From assembly GCF_029581395.1 (NCBI RefSeq), contig NZ_CP121113.1, forward strand, positions 924,501-988,500: DNA of 64,000 nt, written 5' to 3'. The translations under genes were made by a program, and so were the position numbers. Positions 29,401 to 36,861 of the stretch are shown here, in pieces. The notes below the pieces were generated by a model. That model saw nothing but the letters and a program-made list of their open reading frames with translations, had not been told where the DNA came from and made no database searches. This DNA comes from Roseinatronobacter sp. S2 (lineage in GTDB: Bacteria; Pseudomonadota; Alphaproteobacteria; Rhodobacterales; Rhodobacteraceae). The first letter of the stretch is position 1; the number at the start of each line of letters is the position of its first letter.

Positions 29401-31450
29401 TAATTTTGGTGAGTGCGAAGCGATCTCGCTCCATACGATTCCCACTATCAGGCGCATACTCTGAACTTACGATTTCACCATCGGCACGCGGCGAATAGTC
29501 AAGCACATCAATGAGTAGGGTTTGACCTTCAGAGTCAACAACTATATTGGCTGGCTTCAAATCACCATGCCCTATGCCCTGCTCGTGAAGGCTATCTACT
29601 ATCGTGACGAGATTACTACACAGTTCCAGGGCGTCCGTAGCGACCTTATATTCATTATTATCGCGAATAATGACATCGAGTGGAACGCCTTCGATCCAGG
29701 CCTGAACAAGGACAATGCTATCACCCAGCCAGTGCGCGCCACGAACCGGCGCAACTCCCAATGGCTTGTCAGCCTTCATGTTGGCAGCACGACGTAAGAA
29801 GGAAAGAATGCTGCCCCCCTCTTTCTTCAGGTCCCCCCATGCTGGCTGTTTCCACTGCTTGACCAAGACCGGAACACCGCCGTCTATACTGCGCCATACA
29901 TCCACCCGATCACTTTCAACGATCATTTCCCCATCAACAGGAAATATAGTGAATAACTGTCTTTGTGACCGTATGGTCTCTCTGAACGATTCAAGTTTCG
30001 AAATTATTTCATCCGATGTTGGCCTCGAAGCAGTTGCTCTATTGTAAGACTCAAGAGCGATAGTCGCGTCCGCAAATCTTTGCTCAGGGATAATTTCCAA
30101 AGCCTCCGCAAACCAGTCATGCAAAACGGAATAATCATTGGCTGCATCAATTTCAGCGTCCCATTCCGCCGGTTCACCCGTTGGTGATTGTCCAAAAAGT
30201 AGCGTGTGTACCGCAACCCCGAGCAGAAAAACATCTCGCCGCTTCGGGCCGCCATCTACTTCCAGCACGTCTTCGGGCACCGTTACCCCAGATAGGAATT
30301 GGTAACGTGAAGTACCGAGAGATTTTCCTTCCGGAAAGCGCGATGCCAGTAGATGAGATAGCCTGACGGACGTTGGAAGTTCTAGCCATATGCTGTGTCC
30401 ACCAAGGTCGAGGTGTGATGCATTCTGGCGATGCAGCGCCGCAACAGCAGATATTACCTGCCGCGCCAATTCTATCTTCTGATTGGGAAGAATAGTAGAA
30501 GCTTCACTGATAGCAAACTCATTGAGGCGTCGCATACGACGGCGGCGATCGTAAATCTCCCAATAATTGACACTACGGTCTGGATCATCCAGTCGCGGAG
30601 TCAGAAGTGTTCGCTCTAGTTCCTGATCCCGGTCACGGAGCCAATGGTATACCTGCTGCTCACGCCCGGCGATCTCCAGTCGCCCCTCTTCGGTCTGGAA
30701 GCGGCCATCCTTACACTTGGTGAAGTCCCATAACCTCAAGATTCCTAGGCTGTTCTTATTGCCCTCTTCGGTCGCTTCATATTCTCGATAAACGTCACTC
30801 GGATGAGCGTAACTAGATATATCCTCTGCAAGATACCTTTGGAAACGACGCCGTCCTGGCTTAAAGGGCGAATTCGGGCCGACATTAAAAAAGCGGCTTA
30901 GTTTATCCTTCCAAAAACCGTCTGTGAGAGGTCGGTGTAAGAATTTAGCGAGCGGTTCGCCGAATGTCTCGTTCAGTTCTCGTGTATTTCCGGCCAACTT
31001 GATGAAGTCAGCGGCGGAGAGAACTTTACGCTTTTCCAAACCATCAAGATTAGCATTTGTTGCCGAGCCTGTAAGGACAACGAGACTGGCGATAAACGGG
31101 ACGGGCTCTTGGCGGGTCTCGGGCCGACTTTTTAGCTGGTTTCTTAGGGGTGTCAAAACCTCCCGGCCAATATCCCCAATCTTCTGTACAGGGGAGGGGC
31201 CGTAATCTCTGCCATTGTTGAACCAGCGACCCTCTCTATTCTCGAGGTTTCCGTTCCAGTCCTTTATATCGACAAAGAAAATACGGTGATCCGATACAAT
31301 GATGAGGTCAATTTCACGCGATTTTCCTAGACCGAGCGCGAGATCAAGATTTGTGAAGGCATACCAGTTTGACGGCAGCTCTTTTTTCAGTAGCTCAAGG
31401 CCCTTGACCTCACGTGCATGAACACCGCGGCCGCAGTTTGTGACCTGCAT
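26447..31450 (-). CDS. NERD nuclease-like / tandem kinase-like / SF1 helicase giant protein
   Basis: 1667 residues. NERD domain at about 15-150 (KSREIDLIIVSDHRIFFVDIKDWNG, with Glu46, Asp48, Asp61 and Lys63). First kinase-like domain at about 300-470 with a degenerate loop HLDLGGHSIWL (Asp348 kept, Lys and Asn lost), probably a pseudokinase. Second kinase domain at about 500-720 with candidate Lys531, HGDLKPANI (628-636) and LIDVLDY in place of DFG. Acidic linker at about 860-900. Upf1/Dna2-type SF1 helicase: GPPGTGKT 1083-1090, DEAA 1337-1340, GDHAQLQP, TQYRM, GTVDSYQGKE, VAVSRA. It recalls PglW (NERD-kinase) of Pgl/BREX-2 fused to a helicase. Likely antiphage; the exact system is not known to me. 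Confidence 0.9.
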   Translation of the reverse strand: MQVTNCGRGVHAREVKGLELLKKELPSNWYAFTNLDLALGLGKSREIDLIIVSDHRIFFVDIKDWNGNLENREGRWFNNGRDYGPSPVQKIGDIGREVLTPLRNQLKSRPETRQEPVPFIASLVVLTGSATNANLDGLEKRKVLSAADFIKLAGNTRELNETFGEPLAKFLHRPLTDGFWKDKLSRFFNVGPNSPFKPGRRRFQRYLAEDISSYAHPSDVYREYEATEEGNKNSLGILRLWDFTKCKDGRFQTEEGRLEIAGREQQVYHWLRDRDQELERTLLTPRLDDPDRSVNYWEIYDRRRRMRRLNEFAISEASTILPNQKIELARQVISAVAALHRQNASHLDLGGHSIWLELPTSVRLSHLLASRFPEGKSLGTSRYQFLSGVTVPEDVLEVDGGPKRRDVFLLGVAVHTLLFGQSPTGEPAEWDAEIDAANDYSVLHDWFAEALEIIPEQRFADATIALESYNRATASRPTSDEIISKLESFRETIRSQRQLFTIFPVDGEMIVESDRVDVWRSIDGGVPVLVKQWKQPAWGDLKKEGGSILSFLRRAANMKADKPLGVAPVRGAHWLGDSIVLVQAWIEGVPLDVIIRDNNEYKVATDALELCSNLVTIVDSLHEQGIGHGDLKPANIVVDSEGQTLLIDVLDYSPRADGEIVSSEYAPDSGNRMERDRFALTKITEEILTASDLAPPDATIIASAIRECREKPPVLTTLLPLQEALMSTIARLQSTEPKKTEEKKSISVSLVGQQTGPVASDEGFFFVRVRRHPHYHHLSLHIRGAFEELEVRLDEDGRAIGAKRRKLEQWLLTLAAKQEFYRLSATLTVTRSDVTDLSELEPILNDPVVKEKIAKEVSGDALPAISETPESADAVPLEDEAEDALAEEIAESDALSTDIDVPELWRVLMEVENELTTEAVVQLDSDYDRGIKRHKVVIELESGEFGFSRNDTVAVQKQDKKGNWRRIGDLDINHSKPDLAVIDAQGGWSLSSRLVEAGQRLRFLSHFEGTSLKRRSDAVDRILAGNGRANDLMSVFDSRSNASPEITDHHASEESLELYGLNDDQTQAFRNIINSRPVGLLQGPPGTGKTKFIAALAHYTITNGLVRNVLLSSQSHEAVNNAAEAVLTLFRKTGELPSLLRVGMDGAQVSPPLRPYHTSRVEQSYKDQFSATFGERMAVVGKVLGLPHEIISQVVFLETTVRPVVNRICELARDSETQIKRINSLVDTLQEHLSVLDVEIPLPDSSFEEDWNCVLDEIAAAIARRAARQYGVGADRIERLRSIAGLGRDFIGSVSRAERSFDTFLAGTRQIVAGTCVGLGRSSLGLTATAFDLVIIDEAARCTSGELLVPLQAARWAVLVGDHAQLQPQHKPEIVNLVAERTSIAKKEIKRSDFERIFMTNYGRAAGSQLKTQYRMLSPIGQLVSETFYPDLTLLAGRRDPVVDPHVFPSDLKYPLTWVETDGLGQAGYERNDAKSKSNPAEADAIIRLLDRWYADDKFRDWLLTQQSHPIGIGVICMYAAQRNLIERKLRQSSLATLLERNVKVGTVDSYQGKENPIVILSLVRNNQYGPVEAGSKTIKDGFLVTPNRINVAVSRAMDRLVIVGSRNRWRPNSPMGRLSAGFERRIDDGVASAIAVEDLLGIQEGLKCEGSSRDDSIERQEEYGKA

Positions 31451-31658
31451 ATCCCCCCCTTGATTAAGCTAAGGTTCAAGAGTAGCGGGTTTTTTTTGAT
31501 TTCGGAAGCGCTTTTACGAACCTACTTGGGGGTGGGCAGCGGTGCGGCATTTTCGAAACCAAGACTTAACGATACTACGGTTAGATGAACGCCCTCGACA
31601 GCCGGTGCCACCTCAATACGCATCGCCTTTGGGCCGCAAGTAACCGAGCGATTCGGGC

Positions 31659-32642
31659 TTACAGTATCGCTCCTGCCGCGTTCCCGGTGAACATGTCCCC
31701 ATCGCGTACATACCGGGCCAACATCGCGTCTGAGGCATGGCCTGTCTGAGCTCGGATTTTCAGAGTTGATACACCCGCCTGCGCCGCACTGGTCGCAAAA
31801 CCTGCCCGCAGGCTATGACCGGAATAGCCTTCAGGTTCGATCCCTGCTGCTGCCAGTCGCTCGCGGATCACAACAGACACGGCCTCCCCCGTCAGCGCAC
31901 TTGTCGCAACATGACCATGACGGTTGACCGGGCGGAACAGCGGGCCTTGTTCAATTCCTGCGATTGCACGCCATGCTTCCAGCGCACCCACTGGGCAATG
32001 GCGGGTCCTACCATGGGGAATGCCCAGTCGCCGCCCTGCACCCTCCTGATCGGTTTTACTGCGCCGGATGGTCACGATCAGCCCTTGGCGCGCGGCCTCA
32101 ACATCAGCGCAATTCAACCCGACCAGCTCGGAACGGCGAAAGCCCCCGGCAAAACCAAGCAGGAGCAGCGCCCGGTCGCGATGATCGCGGATCGTGCTGC
32201 CCAAACTGTCGAGGACCAACAGTAGGTCATCCCGCAAGAGGGGTTTGGCCTGCCGCTGAGCCGTGCCATGTGCGCGCCGCAAGCCGCGTAGTGTGGCTTT
32301 CACGATTTCGGCCCGGCAGGGGTTCGGCATACCTGCCATTTCATGGGCTTTGGAGATCGAGGCAATCCGGCGCTGGATGGTCGCAACGGCATGTTGCCCC
32401 GCGTGATCGCCAATGTATGCGCAGATCATATGCGGGCTGGCTGGAATGGTGCCGCCCCATTCATGGAACTGGGCAAGATCGCTGCGAAGGGCGCGTTCGC
32501 TGGCGGGGGCAACGCTGCGTCGTAACAGGTCCGCCACTTGATCGGAAAGTCCACCCTCTGCTGTAGGACCAGTCTGGAATGTTCCGCAGTTAATTGCATT
32601 TTGATCCTTCCCATCACCATCGGCATGACCGGAAAATGGCAT
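31659..32642 (-). CDS. Second tyrosine recombinase of the island
   Basis: About 327 residues from ATG 32642. N-terminal core-binding domain (PASERALRSDLAQFHEWGGTIPASPHMICAYI) and catalytic domain with all key residues: Arg in GGFRRSELVGL, Lys in IRRSKTDQEG, His and Arg in SGHSLRAGFAT, His in TGHASDAML, Tyr in ARYVRDGDMF. An upstream ATG at 32873 overlaps the DUF488 stop as ATGA and would give 404 residues, but the extra N-terminus is low-quality and encodes two of the GCAATTAATTGC-type sites, so I prefer the internal start. It may act on those sites. Confidence 0.82.
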   Translation of the reverse strand: MPFSGHADGDGKDQNAINCGTFQTGPTAEGGLSDQVADLLRRSVAPASERALRSDLAQFHEWGGTIPASPHMICAYIGDHAGQHAVATIQRRIASISKAHEMAGMPNPCRAEIVKATLRGLRRAHGTAQRQAKPLLRDDLLLVLDSLGSTIRDHRDRALLLLGFAGGFRRSELVGLNCADVEAARQGLIVTIRRSKTDQEGAGRRLGIPHGRTRHCPVGALEAWRAIAGIEQGPLFRPVNRHGHVATSALTGEAVSVVIRERLAAAGIEPEGYSGHSLRAGFATSAAQAGVSTLKIRAQTGHASDAMLARYVRDGDMFTGNAAGAIL

Positions 32643-32679
32643 CATCGACCGATTTCCGCTCCAGCAATTAATTGCAATT
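32582..32679 (+). repeat. Two GCARTTAATTGC sites near the recombinase start
   Basis: TTCCGCAGTTAATTGCA at 32582-32598 recurs exactly at 34991-35007. GCAATTAATTGC, a perfect palindrome, lies at 32664-32675. Both are in or just upstream of the second recombinase gene. They fit the same pattern as 24946-24961, 33777-33792 and 37779-37787. Tyrosine recombinases act on short inverted repeats, so these may be its core or accessory sites; that is inferred. Confidence 0.5.
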
Positions 32680-32869
32680 CCTTGAGCTGCTAAAGCCGAT
32701 TGATCCGCCGCGTTGGAAAGCTGTAGACGGGCTGTCTGGTCCGCGTGAGGGATTGGTGGGCCGAGGCGTGGGACGGCGCTGAGGGACTCTGGTATCACGC
32801 GGAAATGGCGCGTGCAGACATGTGATTGGGCCGGGATCATCTGGCGCTGCTTATGGTGTCGTGTGAAGC

Positions 32870-33427
32870 TCATGGCCGCAGCCCCATTCTGACCAGCTTC
32901 GCCGCATATGCCTTGTCGAGGCGTTCGGCCCTGTCACTGAACAAATCGGCAGCCAGCCTCATGCGCTGTAACAGACGATCTTCTGTCTGGGCGTGTGGCT
33001 CAACCGATCCGCTCCGCAAGATATGCGCGATCTCGACATCGTGGCGGTCGACCAGATAGCGGGATATGATGAAGAAGCGATGGCAGTCCAGAACTTCCCC
33101 TTCTGCGCAAAGTAATGCTGGACGGCAGCGCGTGGCAATGTCCATGACCTGTTCGATCCCGTCCAGAAACCGGGGCAGTGTGCAGCGCCGCGCATAGCTG
33201 GCTTCTTCATCCGTGACGTGCCCACCGAGCTGCGTGCCAAGATGCAGATAGCCGATGCCGCGCTTGTTCAGCCCAGCCTTGAGCGGGGCTTGATTGAAGA
33301 ACGGTTGGCGGGATCGCGGGAATGACCGAACGTCGATCAGGCAGCCGATCTCGCACTGCTGAATGCGTTGGGTGAACTCTGCCCATGATAGGGTTGATGA
33401 CCCCAGCGTCAAAATTGTATTTGGCAT
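32870..33427 (-). CDS. DUF488 family protein
   Basis: 185 residues. DUF488 marks are TLGSSTLSWAEFTQRI at the start, LIDVRSFPRSRQPFFN, RGIGYLHLGTQLGG, and the Cys-containing LLCAEGEVLDCHRFFIISRYL near the end. Biochemical function of the family is not established; it often sits beside DNA-modification or defence genes. ATG 33427 follows TTATGGAGAAATC with a good ribosome site. Its stop overlaps an in-frame ATG of the recombinase as ATGA. Confidence 0.8.
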   Translation of the reverse strand: MPNTILTLGSSTLSWAEFTQRIQQCEIGCLIDVRSFPRSRQPFFNQAPLKAGLNKRGIGYLHLGTQLGGHVTDEEASYARRCTLPRFLDGIEQVMDIATRCRPALLCAEGEVLDCHRFFIISRYLVDRHDVEIAHILRSGSVEPHAQTEDRLLQRMRLAADLFSDRAERLDKAYAAKLVRMGLRP

Positions 33428-33732
33428 GATTTCTCCATAAGTTACTGTAAAAACAATAACTTTTAGAGACTCGGTGGTACATGCTGGAACCCTGCGAAAA
33501 TCATGTTTACCGGAGCAATGGCGTCCAATAGCGCAAGACAAAGTGCGTTCACGCGGCCTCTCGACGCTCTCAACCCGTTGATTTTGAGTCGAATGTACTC
33601 AGCCGCTCCCACAGGTTGGCACACAGGGGATATTCGGCCATTTGGGCCATTGCAGGTCAGCGGCGGGCCACCTCTGGTAAGACCCCTGACCTGCCATGGA
33701 ACACTGACCGCTCTGCATGGGGCTTGAGCACG

Positions 33733-33879
33733 CCGGGTGCGCAACCTTTGGGCGGGTCATCTGGCTCCAACTACTTTTGCGCAATTGATTGCAATTATTG
33801 GATAGCTGTCTCCAGAATTTTTCTTGTGCGGCGTGTTCTATTCGCTGACAAATTGCTCTCATCGCTGGCAGGCATCGTG
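33733..33879 (+). repeat. 147-bp module, copy A
   Basis: Aligns with 34946-35093 over its whole length with a single one-base gap, about two thirds identical by eye. Shared blocks: GCAACCTT-GG-CGGGT, TGGCTCCA, the GCAATTRATTGCAA core (here including the right copy of the 16-bp repeat, 33777-33792), then CTAT-C and ATTGCTCT followed by GGCAT-GTG. The two copies flank the GIY-YIG gene. On the minus strand the outer part can be read as a conserved peptide end (CLPAMRAICQRIEHA). The rest of 33428-34081 shows no gene I can support. Confidence 0.55.
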
Positions 33880-34081
33880 GTGGCTGATCACAATTTCCAT
33901 GCTGTGGCATCGGTCAGTTTGAGTTCTGCCAGCACATTCGACCAGCCAGACCAGATCAATTCAGGCATCCACCGAGGGCACAGGTTGCAGTCGTGGCGAT
34001 TTTGAAATCAGTAATGTCGGCCACACAGAGCAGATCGCGTCCGATTGACGCGTGGCTTCGTGGGTTGCTGCTTACTCGACT

Positions 34082-34903
34082 TCAGGTTTCGGGTAGATAA
34101 CGCAGTGACTGCTGTCTGCCGAGCGTGGACAAGATAACGGTTCCGGTCTCTGAATTGTCATCATGCAGAGATCGCCTTTCCCACTTGATTGCAAGTTCTG
34201 GGGCAGGTTCCCCCTCAAAACGGCACCGGCGTTTCTTGTGCTTTTCGCGTGTCGCTTCGTTCGTTATCCTGAAAATTGCATTGCCTTCTGAGTCCTTCTT
34301 CGTCCTGAAAAAAGACACCATCAGGCCCTGATGCAAGCCGATGATCAGGTCAACTCGTTTCGCTGCGACCGGGGCAATGGTCCAGTCACCCAAAGTTTGC
34401 TCTGCGAGTGAAGCAGGATCAGCTTTGGCGTCAGGGTAAGAATTATTCATGCCAACCAGCAAGACTGTGCCGGGGATTTCACTCCGCATGACAGGTTGGC
34501 CATGCTGTTCTTCCAGTTCGTTCACATTGCGCCAGTATTGATTTGAGTTGTGCCCGGAATGCTTGTTGCTCAGGTTCAGTACGCTGATCAGGATCGTCTC
34601 CAGCGCAAAGGCGCGGGCATCATCCAAGCCGTATGCTACCACTTTGATTTCCGGCTTTTGCCCAAGCTGCAAGATTTCCTTGATCGTGTCTGACTTGAGG
34701 TCTGCACCCCGCTCAGACAACGAAAAGACACCAGATTTCGCCACAAGCGCAGCATGGTGAAAGCAACGCTGCCCTGTGCCTTTACCAATGTAAAAAATGC
34801 CACCCTGCGGATCGTCCTGTCGCCTTGGATCGATAAGGGCGTAAACATACTGCCCAAGCTGGCTCATGGTCTGAATTGAAAATCCTGAAATCTGATCCGT
34901 CAT
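34082..34903 (-). CDS. GIY-YIG (LEM-3-like) nuclease-domain protein
   Basis: 273 residues. GIY-YIG core: QYVYALIDPRRQDDPQGGIFYIGKGTGQRCFHHA gives the paired Y-x-Y and YIGKG strands plus Arg and His; the metal-binding Glu is likely in AFALETILI. The remainder (EQHGQPVMR..., LVGMNNSYPDAKADPASLAEQTLGDW) resembles bacterial LEM-3-like GIY-YIG proteins of unknown role. ATG 34903 is chosen because of the ribosome site AAAGGTAGGA just upstream; the long frame from 35125 would run through repeat copy B. It stands alone between two repeat modules like a cassette. Confidence 0.75.
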   Translation of the reverse strand: MTDQISGFSIQTMSQLGQYVYALIDPRRQDDPQGGIFYIGKGTGQRCFHHAALVAKSGVFSLSERGADLKSDTIKEILQLGQKPEIKVVAYGLDDARAFALETILISVLNLSNKHSGHNSNQYWRNVNELEEQHGQPVMRSEIPGTVLLVGMNNSYPDAKADPASLAEQTLGDWTIAPVAAKRVDLIIGLHQGLMVSFFRTKKDSEGNAIFRITNEATREKHKKRRCRFEGEPAPELAIKWERRSLHDDNSETGTVILSTLGRQQSLRYLPET

Positions 34904-34945
34904 GTAAATCCTACCTTTCCCCTTTGGCACCTGACCACGCCTGTT

Positions 34946-35093
34946 CCGGGCTTGCAACCTTCGGACGGGTAGGTTGGCTCCACGGTGCGCTTCCGCAGTT
35001 AATTGCAAACATGAGACAGCAGCCCTTCTGATCGCTCTTACTTGGCTTGCTCTATCCAGTGGTAGATTGCTCTTGTTGAGGGCGGGCATTGTG
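34946..35093 (+). repeat. 148-bp module, copy B
   Basis: Partner of 33733-33879. Contains TTCCGCAGTTAATTGCAA at the position where copy A has TTGCGCAATTGATTGCAA. On the minus strand the outer part reads CPPSTRAIYHWIEQAK then stop, similar to copy A's CLPAMRAICQRIEHA, so the copies may descend from the end of a coding region. The remaining bases of 34904-35374 hold no recognisable gene. Confidence 0.55.
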
Positions 35094-35374
35094 CCGACTG
35101 GTTGGCAGACACGGTGACAGAGCAACGGATCATCGACCCATGATTTACGTCGTTGGCTCTAGTTATTTGCAGTACGCTGGGATCGGATTGGAGGTAGTGG
35201 TGCCCGCAGAATGCCCTGAGAGGCAATATGCGGGCCAGTGAGTGCCCAAGTTCCGCTTTGATGGGGAATTTGGGTGTGGCTCGGGGTTCGATGGCGCTGA
35301 GAGCGCGGAAATTCAGTTCCCGAAATTAGGTCACCCCACTCCCTGTATTGTCAGTGGCAAAAGTTTTTTCAGGC

Positions 35375-36184
35375 TCATGATGACTTTTTTCCAGCCTTCG
35401 AAATCAGGCGAAGCTTCTTGGGGGTCGGAGCATTGGCGGGCGGTTCGGATTTGCCATGCTTCATCTTTGGCGGCGCAAGCAACTCAGCCATGTCCTTGAT
35501 CGGGGGATCATAGGGTACTGGCTTCTTCGGGTGTGTTTTGGGGGGCAGGGTGCTGACAATGGCCTTGGGCGGTTCCGGCTTATATTCGGGCTCCGGTGTT
35601 GCAAAGGCGATGGCCACGTTGACGTGCACGAGGATGAAGCCAATGCTCGGATCGCCGGGGGTGGTCTTGACCCCGGCAGAGAATTTGACCTCACTGGTGA
35701 ACTCGGCCCACTCGGCAAGCACCTTGGCAAATATCTCGGACCCCTTACCCGGTGGGCACTTTTTCAGGAACTGGCTCAACTGTCCGACCTGCTTCTGGGT
35801 CACACTCACCATCACGTGGCCGTACTCTTCGGCCATGGCCTGCTTGTACTGGAACACGAGGTCCTTCACCGTGTTCGGCTTCGTGGCAAGGTTCTTCTGG
35901 CTCAAGGCCAGCAATGCGTCCTGTGCATTCACATGGTCACCTCCCTCCGAAAAGCCTTCCGGCGAATTGATTTTGTCCTTCGCACGGGACGCCGTGCAAA
36001 GACTCGTATCGTTAACACTTATTTTATCACCTACCTTACCTCCCTTACTTACCTCTATATTATTGGTCGGAGGGACGTCCTCCATTCCGGCAGGAGGGGC
36101 GCTCACCATCCCAGTCGGAGAGACGTCATCCATGCCGGTCTGAGGGGTGTCCCCTAATTCCGGTTTTGTGAATTGCCGCTTCAC
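35375..36184 (-). CDS. Hypothetical protein, probably C-terminal part of a replication-type island gene
   Basis: 269 residues from GTG 36184. Starts with degenerate nine-residue repeats (QTGMDDVSP, PTGMVSAPP, AGMEDVPPT), then a low-complexity stretch, a helical domain at about 85-190 (LLALSQKNLATKPNTVKDLVFQYKQAMAEEYG) and a proline/lysine-rich tail. It lies in the same frame as the N-terminal piece starting at 36451, which has a winged-helix continuation in another frame, so one broken gene is plausible. Such wHTH-plus-repeat proteins are common next to integrases in alphaproteobacterial islands; function unproven. Confidence 0.5.
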   Translation of the reverse strand: MKRQFTKPELGDTPQTGMDDVSPTGMVSAPPAGMEDVPPTNNIEVSKGGKVGDKISVNDTSLCTASRAKDKINSPEGFSEGGDHVNAQDALLALSQKNLATKPNTVKDLVFQYKQAMAEEYGHVMVSVTQKQVGQLSQFLKKCPPGKGSEIFAKVLAEWAEFTSEVKFSAGVKTTPGDPSIGFILVHVNVAIAFATPEPEYKPEPPKAIVSTLPPKTHPKKPVPYDPPIKDMAELLAPPKMKHGKSEPPANAPTPKKLRLISKAGKKSS

Positions 36185-36451
36185 GGACCCTTATGAAGGC
36201 TGTAGTGACATTCCCGAACAAGTGGACCTCAGACTCTATTATGTTGCGTTCTTTCAACAATTTCAGGCCGCAACGGACTCGCCATTCGCTCAGCCCGGTT
36301 TCCTGAGCCCAGCGTGCCCGAGAGAACGCAACCCAAGTTTTTCCGTCACGTTCATTTTGGACTTCGGCTGCCAGTAGAACAGCCTTTGCAGGATCAGGGC
36401 AGCAGCAGGGTCTTTGGCAAGGTTCATAGCTTTCGCAACGTAGTTTGTCAT
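36126..36451 (-). pseudogene. Frameshifted winged-helix N-terminal region
   Basis: From ATG 36451 the frame reads MTNYVAKAMNLAKDPAAALILQRLFYWQPK and then loses sense. Shifting by -1 at the AAAA run gives NERDGKTWVAFSRARWAQETG, then LSEWRVRCGLKLLKERNII, the expected continuation of a winged-helix domain found in phage- and island-borne replication-like proteins. That frame ends at 36126, overlapping the start of the 269-residue frame. One missing A would restore it; a second shift would fuse it to the next frame. Either a decayed gene or a sequence error. Confidence 0.45.
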
Positions 36452-36835
36452 TTCACACCCCTGCCTTCACACTGAGCGGCAAAGTCGAGAGGAGCTTCTG
36501 AATGCCTTGTAGGCTTCGATGATTTCGATGACATCGCTTTTCCTTGCATTGTGAGCACGGATCAGCGATCTCTCACTGGTCCATGCGGGTTTCGAGGTGG
36601 TTTCCTGCGGGATATCTCGGGGGCGATGCTGTTGACGCAGCTTCGCCTCCTTGCGTTTTATCTGATTGTCAGATCAGTTGTGTCGGTTGGATTGAATTTG
36701 TTGTAGTGGCCGGATACCGTGCGTCGGTGAGCCTATTTAGGTTGGACAGACGCGAATTTATCTCAATGGTTCCAATGGCCATAAGTTGTTGGGTTGGACT
36801 AGCTAAGCCCATTGTTTTCAATTGATTATGTCTTG
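36452..36835. other. Island end without a confident gene
   Basis: No start-to-stop gene is supported. A minus-strand open stretch ending near 36465 (PAWTSERSLIRAHNARKSDV, then VIEIIEAYKAF) looks protein-like but has no start codon before an upstream stop, so it may be another fragment. The region ends at the right att site. GC is lower than in the core genes. Confidence 0.4.
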
Positions 36836-36852
36836 CCCCTACGGGCTGCCAC
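36836..36852 (+). repeat. Right attachment site (attR)
   Basis: CCCCTACGGGCTGCCAC, identical to 18015-18031 in tRNA-Glu. The base on each side differs, so the identity is exactly 17 bp. The rest of a tRNA is absent here, as expected for the displaced copy created by integration. Confidence 0.9.
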
Positions 36853-36861
36853 TTACTCATT

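Larger units (their letters stand above)
18015..36852. mobile_element. 18.8-kb genomic island integrated in tRNA-Glu
   Basis: Bounded by identical 17-bp repeats (18015-18031 and 36836-36852). A tyrosine integrase lies 32 bases from the tRNA and transcribes toward it. Contents are accessory: RHH regulators, restriction enzymes, a NERD-kinase-helicase operon, a second recombinase, DUF488 and GIY-YIG genes and a replication-like gene. Base and codon use of the large helicase operon is visibly more AT-rich than the flanking core genes. No conjugation genes are seen, so it is either mobilised in trans or immobile. Confidence 0.87.

Noticed and set aside
18063..36852. Classical BREX, DISARM or type I restriction locus
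   Set aside because: No pglZ/brxZ, brxC/pglY or drmABC-like genes were found. HsdS is only a fragment, and hsdR and hsdM are absent. The NERD-kinase similarity to PglW alone is not enough.
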